This document shows, one piece after another, positions 54,510 to 64,000 of a DNA stretch of 64,000 nucleotides. The notes under the pieces are model-generated. The model ran no database searches, was not told where the DNA came from, and saw only the letters and a program-made list of their open reading frames with translations. The translations under genes and the position numbers were made by a program. This DNA comes from Lonicera japonica (lineage: Eukaryota > Streptophyta > Magnoliopsida > Dipsacales > Caprifoliaceae). Where the stretch lies: NCBI GenBank assembly GCA_021464415.1, contig CM038471.1:75560414-75624413 (forward strand), given 5' to 3'. The stretch's first letter is position 1; every line of letters starts with the position of its first letter.

Positions 54510-55054
54510 GGGTGTATTTAATTGTAAGTATGAAATTTACATAGAAATAAAATAAGTTACAGGCAATTGAATTGTTTAGAATTGAGTTGCATGAAAAATG
54601 TGAATTAAATGTATTTGATTACCTTAATTTTTTACCTGGAAAATATTAGTTGTATTATGGCATGTTTAATGTAGAAAAAATTATGGATATTTTTTTGACA
54701 TAATTTTATAGTCATGATGAATTTTGTTTAATTGATCTTGATTAGTAGATTTTACATATTAAATTTTTATTAAATTTTGAATTTTGTAGTTTAAGTTATA
54801 GCATTTTCAATGTAGAAAATGGGTAAATTTTTGTCTCGAAAAATGTACAATTGCCTGAAAAATAATTACAAGCCCCCCCCCCCCCCCCCCCCCCCCCGAA
54901 AATGTTTTCTTTGTTTACATGGAAAAGTACATAAACAGCGCCAAAAGTAGGAGTTTGACAATCAGGAAAATTTTGACAATCAAACAGCACAAAAGTGACA
55001 ACTTGGGTGGAAAAACCATATTTTTCATGAAAAATATGACCAATCAAACGCACC
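54510..55054. mobile_element. Tourist-like MITE (545 bp) with a poly-C25 tract
   Basis: GGGTGTATTTAATTG at the left and CAATCAAACGCACC at the right are imperfect inverted ends flanked by TTAA (54506-54509, 55055-55058), compatible with a TAA/TTA target duplication. Twenty-five consecutive C lie at 54873-54897. Confidence 0.65.
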
Positions 55055-55172
55055 TTAATAGTTTGTTTATAACCAAGTTCTTTGCTAGCTGGATCTATTC
55101 ATTGTGTGGCAAATCTCTTATAATTAACGACAGACTCAGTTTGGAAATGAGAATTAGTTTCACAATTAAAAT

Positions 55173-55745
55173 CAGTGTTCTAAAAATCGGGATTTTTTGC
55201 CGATAAATCGGCCAAAAATCGAAAATCGGGAGTTATCCGATCGGATTTCCATAAATCGGTTCTCAAAAATCGGCTATCTCCAAAATCGGGTGAAAATCGG
55301 GAAAAATTGGCACAAATCGGGGAGTTAATGACAATTAAAAAACAAAACAAAACATAATAAAATGATGTTGTTTTGGAGGGCTTTTTTCCCCCCCTTACAC
55401 TTTGTACATATTACATAACAAAAAATGCCCTAACTCACAAATCACAAACACATGCTTAATTTAGTTTGAACTTGTTAGTTGTTACTTGTGCTTTGTGTTG
55501 ACTCAACATATTATTTGTAGCCTTGTGGGTATGGACTTGTTTTTTTATTTTTTTTATGGGAAATTGATGTTATTTTGGAAATTATTTGTGGCCTTGTGGG
55601 AATGAAAATGTTATTATATTATTTAATTCCCGATTTTTCAAATTATGGTTTTTCCGATTAATCCCCGATTTTTTCCCGATTTCTCCAAAAATCCCCAATC
55701 CCCACCTTGCCGATCTAGGTCCGATTTACGATTTTTAGAACATTG
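55173..55745. mobile_element. Non-autonomous hAT element with perfect 8-bp target duplication
   Basis: Ends CAGTGTTCTAAAAATC and GATTTTTAGAACATTG equal those of 25537-25999. Flanking octamers ATTAAAAT (55165-55172 and 55746-55753) are identical. The first 150 bp contain about ten AATCGG motifs, and the last 120 bp hold CCGATTTTT and TGCCGATCTAGGTCCGATTT. 573 bp, no transposase. Confidence 0.93.
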
Positions 55746-55779
55746 ATTAAAATAGTATGAAAACATCTCTTAAAAAACA

Positions 55780-56880
55780 AAAACATAAAAAATGGAGAGC
55801 TAGCAAAGCACTAGCACGTAATCTCGATAATAATATTAATAGGCAGGGCTCATATGTACTATATATCTATTTTTTATTTCCCTTCAATTTGCATTTTCCT
55901 TTTTTATAAGTTACATATATAAAATCAGGCAATGGTATAGTGAGTGCATTAGAGTATTTTTCAAATAAAGTCTACCTAATGAGAGGTGAGTGCACTCACA
56001 TAAACTCTGCTCAGATGGGGAGATTGTGTTGCTAAACACTCATTTAACATACATCAAGCAATGGAGTGTTAAGTATACTGGTGTTTGTAATAAATAAGAA
56101 GGATGTTGAGATGTATTTTTAGTTAAATTTTGAAAGAAGTTTTAATTTGTAACATATTTGGGGTATAAATATCACTACCCTAATATTATTAAGCTAGGTT
56201 GATATGAACTATATATTTATTTTTTTTATTTCCTTTCAATTTGCATTTCCCTTTTTAGAAGTTATGTTTCTACTCCCATTTTAGGTATTAATTTTTTTCT
56301 TAATCATAACCCACCCCTTTACAAAATTCTAAATCGATCTGTCTTTATATACACATACAAAATGTACCAATTAATTGAGAGAGAGAGACCATGGGAGACC
56401 AATTAAAATAAAGTATGATACAATAAAATAATAAGAGTTAACACATAATAATAAATTAATTGGTAGACCTTTAACAAATTTTTGTCACGACCGGATCCAC
56501 TCATTTGACACTTTGGCAGGGTTTGTTAATAAATAGTGTACGGGTTTACACAGTAAATTCGGTCCCGTTAATAAAATTGTAAATATTTAATATAACGAGG
56601 GGCTCTTATGTAATTAACTTTGGTAGCATTTATTTTCTTTTGTATTTTTCTCCCAATTACAATTATTTCACTACTACTTTTCTGTTTTTCTTCTCTAATT
56701 AATGCATGTATGTCTTTAAGAGCTAGAATTCACGAACTTTCACCCATTTCTTTTCTTCTTTTCCATTTAAAGGTGAGGCAAGTTTTAGAGGACTTCATGA
56801 CCAGAGGACGCTTTCAATTTCTCTTTCTTAGCAAGAAGGAATAGATAGCTTAATGAAAATCTATCATTTTTGCCATCTCT
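55780..56880. repeat. Diverged duplicated segment, copy 2 (with 53620-54480)
   Basis: Same ordered blocks as copy 1 (see there), with a partial third copy of the ACTATATATYTATTTT...CAATTTGCATTT block near 56205. The hAT element and the 54.5-kb MITE lie between the copies. Confidence 0.8.
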
Positions 56881-57787
56881 CTCTCTCTCTCTATATATAT
56901 ATACACACACATATGATATTCGTGTTGTCATATATCGAATGTTATTGTTTAACTACTCTTCTATCAAAAAAAGAAAAGAGAGAAAAATATATTAAATTTT
57001 GATATTAAATAAATTTGTTCAACTATTAATTTAATTGAAATTAGTTTTTTATTAGTATTTAATTAAAAAAATTGCTAGAGATCCTAAATTAAAATTACAA
57101 TTTCTTTTGAGACATAATTAATACGTTAAATTAATTATATAATATTAAACAAGTAATTCATTTGTTCTCGACCGTTAATTATTTTCAGAGAAAACAACAT
57201 TGTTGTTCATTCTATTGCTCCTAATTGCTTTTTCTCAGAAGTATTGGAGTTTCGGGTCTCCTTAATTCCGGATTGGTTGCTAAATCTTTATATTTCGGAT
57301 TTGAGTCAATAGTAGTTGAGTTTTTTCTTAAAAAAAATAAGATAACTTATTCGTTCTCAACCATTAATTAAGTTAAAATTAATGAGTCGTTGAATAAGTG
57401 TTGTAGTCAAACTAAAATTATATATACACACACGCAATACAAAAATACAAATATATATATATAAGACTCCGTTCGATAATAATATGAAAAATGAAGAGAA
57501 AAACACTCAATTTGTGTGAGAAGTTTTAAAATAAGGTGAAGCATGTGATGAGCTATTTGTTAAGAACCATCTATCCTAAAAGCTTAAGGTGTTAGGCAGG
57601 GCCGGCTTAAGGAAAAATGAGGCCCTAAGCGAAGTTTAATATTCACAAAAATTGGAACCCCGTATCATTGTCTTCTTCTTCAACAAAACAATCTTAAAAT
57701 CATAATATTTATATATTTGAAACCAAAAAACTCCAAAAACTAGAACCAATCAATTACCAAATTAAAAAAAATAAAATAAAAATAAAT
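56881..57787. other. AT-rich spacer with MITE and hAT-like edge
   Basis: CTCCGTTCGATAATAATATG at 57467 and AAAATAAGGTGAAGCATGTG near 57530 belong to the MITE family at 50.4 kb. GGCAGGGCCGGCTTAAGG at about 57596 looks like the edge of the decayed CAGGGCCGG family. Confidence 0.45.
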
Positions 57788-57789
57788 AA

Positions 57790-57851
<62 letters not shown>
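57788..57851. repeat. (AAT)n microsatellite, about 21 units
   Basis: Uninterrupted AAT/ATA trinucleotide repeat. Confidence 0.95.
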
Positions 57852-57852
<1 letters not shown>

Positions 57853-59408
57853 GACAACAATTAACGCAAGATTGATAGATAAATCTTCGAGCTTGTAACA
57901 AAAATATACAAAATCATCCAAGTACTATCTAATAGCCTATTCTTCGTACAAAAAATACACCTAATATTGTACGACTAATCAAGAATAAAACTAATATTTA
58001 ACAAGTAAAGTGTAAATAACTAAATCTAACAATATAAAATTAGGGCTAAATAATCATAAATTCTAAAGTGTAATTTTATATACTTTAATACTTGTGCTAG
58101 TTTTCAAGAAATATCATAAATCATAAATTCTAAATCATAAATCCTAAATCCTAAATCCTAAATAATCATAAATCATTAAATCAATATTATCCTAAATAAT
58201 CATGAATCAAGAAATATGGAATAAAATCAATAAATAATCAACAATAAACATTCAACAAATCAATATCATGCTAATTGCTAAATAATAAAAAATCAAAAAA
58301 TATGGAAGCAATGGAAAAGAGAAAACAAAAAATCAAGAAATTAGGGCTTAAGAATCTTAACCCTGGTTGGTGAGTTGGTGCCCTTTCGGAGGCTTGGAGC
58401 TCGCAAGCTTCTAACGGAGCCAAGGAGGAGGGGAAAAACGGAGCTGAGGAGGTGGAGAGGAGCTGGGATTTTGGGATTGTGTGTGTATATAAATATATGT
58501 ATTATAGGATTTTTCTAGATAAGGGGTTAAGGATGGAAGAGCAGGGGTGGGGAGTTGGGTGGAGTTAGAGCTGGTGGATGGGAAGGGGCGGGGAATGGTG
58601 GTTGTGGTTGTAGGTATTAAAGAGAAAGTGTGTATATAATTTTGTTAAAAGAAAGAGGGCAAAATGGACATTTTACACCCTTTAAAATTAAGTTTCAAAT
58701 TTAAGTGACAAAGTTGCCACTTAAAATTTTGGATGAAAATTTTAAGTGGTAAAAATTAAGTGGTCACTTAATTTTTTGGGTTACTGAACAACTTTTTGTA
58801 CCACCTAAATTTAAAAATTTTAAGTTTTCAAATTTAAGTGGTAAATTGTGACAAGTGAACAACACCTCAGTATTTCTCTCCTCAATTTAATTTATCCTTC
58901 TTTTCAAAATGGCCGTCAAGTTTGCTTCCTTACAATTAGATACCTAACTTTTTTATTTTTTATTTTTTTGTCAAACGCACCCTGCCCTCTCTGCAGAGCC
59001 GTGTGGGGATTTTTCCCTAGGCATTTGCCATTTAGTCTAGTTTGAATATACAATTTTTCTTTGGGCCTTCAGCATATCAGCATCCACAGAAATTGGGCCC
59101 CAGGTATATTGGTGTCTAAAGACCTAATATAATATGCTAAAGGTTTAAGTTATATCAATATAATATTAAGATGTTTTATACTTATTGATAATTTTCCTTT
59201 AGATTCATAATTATTAATTCTATTGATAAACTATTTTTAGTATATTTATTAAATATATAAAATTTTAAATCAATTCTATATTTATAATTATATAATTATT
59301 ATACTTACTATTATTTAATTTTTGTAAAATTCATATATAATATAATTATAATATAAACTTATGTATTTTTAATTATTTTAACATTTGACATACATTTTTA
59401 AGGGAAAA
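57852..59408. other. Spacer with decayed transposon sequence, no gene
   Basis: TAAATCATAAAT-type short repeats occur at 58110-58200. A run of inverted CACTTAAATTTG/CAAATTTAAGTG motifs at 58690-58860 can fold into a hairpin and may be another MITE. TTGGGCCCC...TATATTGGTGTCTAAAGA at 59090-59125 matches 50160-50200. Confidence 0.45.
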
Positions 59409-59588
59409 ATTTTGATGGGGGAAAATTGGATGGGGTCATGGAATTCCAATGATAAAACGATATGTGTTCATTTTTATCTATTTAAATCAAATAAAAAAAT
59501 AAAAAAAAAAATTTAGATAAAAGTGAACACATGTTGTTTTATCATTGAAGACCCCATAACCCTATCCAATTTTACCCCAATCAAAAAT
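59409..59588. mobile_element. Foldback MITE-like hairpin (180 bp)
   Basis: The arm 59409-59480 (ATTTTGATGGGGGAAAATTG, TGATAAAACGATATGTGTTC) is complementary with gaps to 59510-59588 (GAACACATGTTGTTTTATCA, CAATTTTACCCCAATCAAAA). The loop is A-rich. Arms of about 70 bp are far above chance. No target duplication was identified. Confidence 0.75.
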
Positions 59589-60188
59589 GGACTCCATTTT
59601 TAATATATTAAAATTAATTAATTTAATAATTAAATCAATAAAGAACTCCCATCATAACTCAATCACTATCTGCAGATATTTTCTTCTACTAAGTCTTTTC
59701 ACTCGGTTGTATTAGGAGAAAATAAAAAAAAATATTAATCTTTCCTTTGGTCCAATAAAATCTGCCATTTACTTTAAGGCTGTGTTTGTCGCACAAAATA
59801 AAAAGGTGGAATTATTATATCCCATATTTGATATTCGTTGAAATTGAATATCTAAACGAATTATTTATCCCACATGACCTTTTTATCCCACTGTAAAACA
59901 GATTAACAAATCTCGCTTAAAAAATAAGATTATTTTATTTTATTCATATAAAATTAAATAATTTTATCCAACCCTCTAATTTAACGTGTCCAACGCAACC
60001 CAAAAGTATAGACAGCTCATATACTCTCTCCTTTCTTTGATCATCTAAGATCAAAACCCTTCAATATCCAACCTTTTCAATCTCCATTTTCTTTAGCCAG
60101 TCTCATATATTCTCTACCCCCCCTTTTGGTCATATACTGATCTAGGGTTAGGGTTTAACAGATCCAAACCTCACCCAGAGTAACGCCA
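59589..60188. promoter_or_regulatory. Upstream region and 5'UTR of the PRA1 gene
   Basis: AT-rich to about 59990, then CT-rich leader-like sequence (ACTCTCTCCTTTCTTTGATC) up to the start codon. No TATA box can be chosen with confidence. Confidence 0.4.
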
Positions 60189-60806
60189 ATGTCTGCAAAA
60201 CCCCCAACTGGTTACAACACAATCCCCACCTCCACCACTACCTCCTCCACCACCACCACGCGCCTCCCATCCACGTTCATCTCGCGCACCAGATATCAAA
60301 CCCAAACCCTAATCGCCAAGCGCCGCCCATGGCGAGAGCTCCTCGACACATCCTCCTTCACCCGACCCGACAGCTACTCCGACGCCATGACCAGGATCCG
60401 AAGAAACCTCGGTTACTTCAGAGTGAACTACGCCATGGTAATGTTACTAATCCTCTTCCTCAGCTTAATTTATCACCCGGTATCTATGATAGTTTTTCTG
60501 GTGGTTTTTGCCGCATGGTTGTATTTGTACTTTCTTCGAGAAGGTCGGATTGTGTTGTTCAATCGGATATTTGATGATCGGGTTGTGCTGGCTGTTTTGG
60601 GTTTGATCACGGTTGTGGCCTTGGTGCTTACACATGTTGGATTGAATGTGTTGGTTTCGTTGCTAATTGGGGTTTTTGTGGTGGGTTTACATGCGGCGTT
60701 TAGGGGTGTAGATAATTTGTTTATGGATGAACAAGAGGCTGCTGAAGGTGGTTTGCTTTCTGTTGTTAGTGGTGAACAAATGCGATCTGCTCACACCTTG
60801 GGTTGA
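60189..60806 (+). CDS. PRA1E: PRA1 family protein (PRA1.E-like)
   Basis: An intronless ORF of 205 residues, the usual plant PRA1 size. PRA1 proteins are small membrane proteins of the ER, Golgi and endosomes that bind prenylated Rab GTPases and help their membrane delivery. Visible parts are a Ser/Thr-rich N-terminus (1-35), RRPWRELLD (45-53) and [17 protein letters not shown] (65-81). A double-hairpin hydrophobic segment at about 82-116 contains the family YHP (95-97), a short charged loop [14 protein letters not shown] follows (118-131), and a second hydrophobic pair spans 132-171. The tail [21 protein letters not shown] is typical. The RRPWRE motif and GGLLSVVSG tail resemble Arabidopsis PRA1.E more than the F group. 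The start is the first ATG and gives the family N-terminus. The last codons and 3' flank are tandemly copied downstream. Confidence 0.93.
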   Translation: MSAKPPTGYNTIPTSTTTSSTTTTRLPSTFISRTRYQTQTLIAKRRPWRELLDTSSFTRPDSYSDAMTRIRRNLGYFRVNYAMVMLLILFLSLIYHPVSMIVFLVVFAAWLYLYFLREGRIVLFNRIFDDRVVLAVLGLITVVALVLTHVGLNVLVSLLIGVFVVGLHAAFRGVDNLFMDEQEAAEGGLLSVVSGEQMRSAHTLG

Positions 60807-61220
60807 CCCATTTGAAAGAAAAGAACCAAATTCGTGAATCATGCTATAAAATCTTGTGGGTTATTTGCAATTTCTAATATGATTGAGTGGCCAATTCTCT
60901 TGGGTTTGTTTTGATAGGGAGTTTCGAGTATTATTGTTGTTCTTCTTATGGTGTTTGTTATGGAATAGGGAGATTTGGGAGTTTCTTTAAATTGCAAGAG
61001 TTGGTTGAACATGGGTGGCTAATGGTTGAGTAGAAAGGATCTTGTGATTTGGTCGGTTTCTGTAATTTGTATACACTAACTGCGAAAGTGCAAATCATCA
61101 TTATTGACTGCAAATTTGGGGTTGTAGCGGTTTTTTGCATCCATTGGTTAGGACTTGCGAGATTTGTCTTTTGCTTTTCTTTCCCTTTTTTATCATTGGA
61201 ATTAAAAGCACGTCTATAAG
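60751..61220. repeat. Tandem duplication, unit 1 (PRA1 tail and 3' flank)
   Basis: Begins in codon 188 of PRA1 (GTTTGCTTTCTGTTGTTAG), contains the stop, and ends TTGGAATTAAAAGCACGTCT. It is followed at a distance of about 473 bp by a diverged copy. Confidence 0.85.
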
Positions 61221-61223
61221 TTT

Positions 61224-61620
61224 GTTTGCTTTCTATTGTTGTGGTGATGAACAAATGCAACCCGCTTACAGTTTGGGTTGACCCAAATTTCATGATCTAA
61301 AATCTTGAGGCTTACTTGCAATTTCTTTTGGGATTGATTGACCAATGAGTTTGATTACTTTTGTTGTTTAAGTTACAAGAATTGGTGTTCTAGAATTGGT
61401 TGAATGATTTCGACAAATGGGTAATGGTTGGATAAGGAGGTTAGGGAGGATCTTGTATTTTGGCCCGTTCCTATAATCAGTATACACTAATTGCAAATCA
61501 ACATTGTTCATTGCAAAATTGGGCTTACATCGGTTTTCTGTATCAATTAGTTGGGAGATTTGTCTTTTGCTTTTGTTTCCCTTCTCTCTCATTGGAATTA
61601 AATGCATGTCTATAACTTGT
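61224..61620. repeat. Tandem duplication, unit 2 (diverged copy of the PRA1 tail and 3' flank)
   Basis: Same order as unit 1: GTTTGCTTTCTATTGTTG, GATGAACAAATGCAACCCGC, TTTGGGTTGACCCA, ATCTAAAATCTTGAGG, ACTTGCAATTTCT, GTATACACTAATTGCAAATC, GAGATTTGTCTTTTGCTTTT and ATTGGAATTAAATGCATGTC. The coding part is frameshifted, so this is not a gene. Confidence 0.85.
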
Positions 61621-63365
61621 GGATTTGTTAGTATGTAGTTTTGTTTGTTTCTTGTAAAGAACCACTCATTCTTAAAGTTTATGCTGCTAAAGAACAATCT
61701 TTGTCAATATTTTGTTAATGCAGACTGCATTAACAAAACTATTGTTGATCTGGTCTGTTTGACATAACTAGTCAGCCTGAGGTCGGATTTTGTTGTTAGA
61801 TGCCTACATCTATATGTATATATTAATATGGTTGCATCTTTGCAAATTTGATTATTCCATGAAATTACAGTACTCCATTTTTGCCGAGGTGATAACTCCT
61901 TGTGGAGTTTCTTTCTTCGGGGACTAGGTAGAGGAGATTATTCGCCCTCAACCCTTGTGCTCAGGTTTTTGTTCGGGGAAATGGAGCAGGCAGGTAGAAG
62001 GCGGTAATCTTTTTCCCCTCCTTGAGAGCTTGTGGAGGTTGGATTGTATGAAGGATGGAGGAGGCTATATCCCAGCACTCCCCACTCATATTTTTTTTGC
62101 CAGGGATGGGTATGGGGGCACGCAGGAGGTTAACTGCCTAACCCACCCCCCTCCCCCAGGTTTATGTGGAGTGTGGTCGGTTAAACTGGAGTCAACGTAG
62201 GAGGTTACTCTTGCTGCACCATCACCCCCCTTTTCGTCTTTAGGTTTCTATTTTGAGGGTGTGGATAGGCCATGTACCCACTCCTCCTCCTCCTCCACCT
62301 TGGGTTCTTGGCACTGGTTATGCATAGAAAATAACTTTCTTGATTTCGTTTATATTGTATTTTGAAACTCAAAATTAGGAGTCGTGTTGCGTTGAATCCA
62401 AACACGCAGCATCTCAAGATTGAAGTTAATATTTGTCAAGTATTAGTGTCATTGTTTTTGCAACTACTTTTCCGTGGCTTGTTTTCACCTTTTTTTTCCT
62501 AGTAATGCTTCCACACCAAGTGCAACTTTCATCCATTTTGTAATTTAGGGTGTGTTTGACAACACTTAATGTTCACTGAAAATACTCAAAATTTCATGTT
62601 TTTACATCTTGATTGCATAATTTTCTATGCAATTAATTTCATTGCTCCAATTTGGTTTGGCCTATTTTGAAAATAACCTCCGTCCTAGGTTTTCATAAAA
62701 CTTGTTTTTGCATGTTATAAATAGTATAATGGTTACATTTTTAAAATTTTAGAATCAAGTTCCGACCATGTATCTGTTGGCTTTTCTCTTTATGATTTTG
62801 ATAGAGAGTTTGCGTCTATTATGGTCATAATAATTATTTTAAAGAGTGCTTTTGTAAAGTTTCTCGGAGATTTTCCTACATGCACACAGCACAAGAAGAT
62901 TCTAGTGCAGATGTAAATAAGTGACTAAGTGGCATTTGACTCTTTTTCGTTACCTTTCTATCCAATTTCGTTTAATGGGATTTGGCCAGAGGATTAAACT
63001 GATAAATTTTTTCATGAAATTCGGTGGGTGAATTGTCCCACAAATTTTATAAAATGATTCTATTCCCTATCAAAGACAGTGTACTTATACAATAAGATAT
63101 TTAGACACTTGTTAGTGGCCAGTGATCGCTCTTAATTAGCGGCAGGTCTTAAGTTCTTTACTTAATTGGTGAGTTATCTAATTTTAATAGTTTGTTGCAA
63201 AATGAAGTAGCATATGAAGTCATAAATTTAACTTGATTGTTAATGACTTGAGTAATTATTATGACATTAAATAAAAAAGGTAAAAATATCGTTTAAATTA
63301 CATAACTTATAATTGTCATATAAGTTCATACAGATCACATTACATAAATAGGTTGAAAAATTTAA
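61621..63365. other. Spacer without recognisable gene; perfect 14-bp inverted repeat
   Basis: TTTTGTTAATGCAG and CTGCATTAACAAAA (61710-61738) form a perfect inverted repeat with a one-base loop. It could be a terminator-like hairpin or binding site but has no clear owner. The remainder is ordinary intergenic sequence. Confidence 0.5.
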
Positions 63366-63595
63366 GAGTAAATTACGCAAATGGCCCCTAAACTATTGAC
63401 GTTATCCTTCTTTGGCCCTCAAACAAAAATTTGTCGCATTTAAATACTTGAACTATTTATCGAGTTTCAAATTAGCCCTTCCATCCAATTTGGGCGTTAA
63501 CTTGGACGGAATTAAGGGTAAAATTCTCATTTCAATAGTTGAGGGCCAAAGTGGGATAATATCAATAGTTTATGGGCCATTTGCGTAGTTTACTC
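63366..63595. mobile_element. MITE with 28-bp terminal inverted repeats (230 bp)
   Basis: GAGTAAATTACGCAAATGGC then CCCTAAAC at the left, and GTTTATGGGCCATTTGCGTA then GTTTACTC at the right, match with two differences. The interior arms also pair (ATTGACGTTATCC/GGATAATATCAAT, TTGGCCCTCAA/TTGAGGGCCAA). The superfamily is not decided because no clean target duplication is visible. Confidence 0.8.
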
Positions 63596-64000
63596 AAAAT
63601 ATTTTAATTAGATTTAAAAATTATTATGAAAGAACAAAATTAAAAAAAAAAAAAGAAAGAGACCTGATCACCTCATCTCTCTGCCTTACTTCTCTCTAAC
63701 GATGGGTGGAGAAGAGAGAGATTTCGAGTTTCAAATGGTAGTGGGTGGAGGAGATCGGCAAAAATCAAGAATGATGGGTGGGGGAGGCCAGCATCTTCTT
63801 CTTCTGCTTCTTCTTTTGTCGTTTTCTTCTGCTTCTTCTTTTACCAGAATTCTTCTTCTTCTTCTTCTTATACATAATATTTTTGTAGAGATAATTGGGG
63901 GTTAGGGTTTTATAGTGAATCAATTTTTTAGAAAAATAATTGGGGGTTAAGGTTAGGGTTTTATAAAGATAATTAGATGAAAGGGATGGTGGTAATAAGA
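63596..64000. other. Low-complexity region at the right edge
   Basis: (CTT)n-rich stretch at 63798-63870. An ORF starting ATGGGTGGAGAAGAG at 63702 is mostly Gly and Leu runs from the repeat. GGGGTTAGGGTTTTATA is repeated at 63898 and 63950. It could be the start of a gene continuing beyond the window, but there is no support. Confidence 0.35.

Noticed and set aside
63702..63905. Possible small secreted or Gly-rich protein gene at the right edge
   Set aside because: The frame is dominated by GGG and CTT repeats, with no conserved motif; a continuation beyond the window cannot be judged.

Overview
The window is nuclear DNA from a flowering plant, most likely a eudicot. It is AT-rich with long AT microsatellites. 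It holds intron-rich genes with plant GT/AG splice sites and plant-specific families (a group-C bZIP factor and a plant PRA1 protein), plus dense plant transposable elements: Ty1/copia, LINE, a tRNA-derived SINE, and hAT, PIF/Harbinger-like and Mutator-like elements. Nothing supports a bacterial, organellar or viral origin. I could not identify the species.

Only three host genes look intact. (1) A bZIP63/CPRF2-type transcription factor lies on the minus strand (4220-14662). It has six coding exons that splice in frame to 432 residues, and its large introns are loaded with transposon debris. (2) A prefoldin subunit 4 gene lies on the plus strand (22108-26949). It has three coding exons (127 residues), a probable 5'UTR intron, and a 4.3-kb last intron containing LINE fragments and a hAT element. 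(3) A single-exon PRA1-family gene lies on the plus strand (60189-60806, 205 residues); its last codons and 3' flank are tandemly duplicated.

The left edge (1-2400) is DNA-transposon debris: a MULE transposase fragment, TTGCCGA-type subterminal motifs and a broken GRF zinc-finger ORF. From 15 to 20 kb, ahead of the bZIP gene, come a palindromic minisatellite, a short foldback element, a SINE and a Tourist-like MITE. A nearly complete Ty1/copia retrotransposon occupies 29956-35859, with LTRs of about 812 bp, a 5-bp target duplication, a Met-tRNA primer site, and nonsense and frameshift mutations. An LTR relic and a long inverted repeat follow at 36 kb. A second, older copia element lies on the minus strand (40548-47070) and carries a 1.33-kb solo LTR of another family in its leader. 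From 47.7 to 59.6 kb there are a long-TIR Mutator-like element, several MITEs, a hAT element with a perfect 8-bp target duplication, a receptor-kinase fragment and a diverged duplicated segment.

I see no operon-like or functionally linked gene set; the three host genes are independent housekeeping or regulatory genes. I found no clearly new coding system. The most unusual signals are structural: the hairpin array in the copia LTR and a similar array at 38.5 kb, the palindromic array upstream of the bZIP gene, the long inverted repeats, the duplicated PRA1 tail and the duplicated splice-donor segment of the prefoldin leader. Positions and repeat counts come from reading by eye; no alignment program was run.
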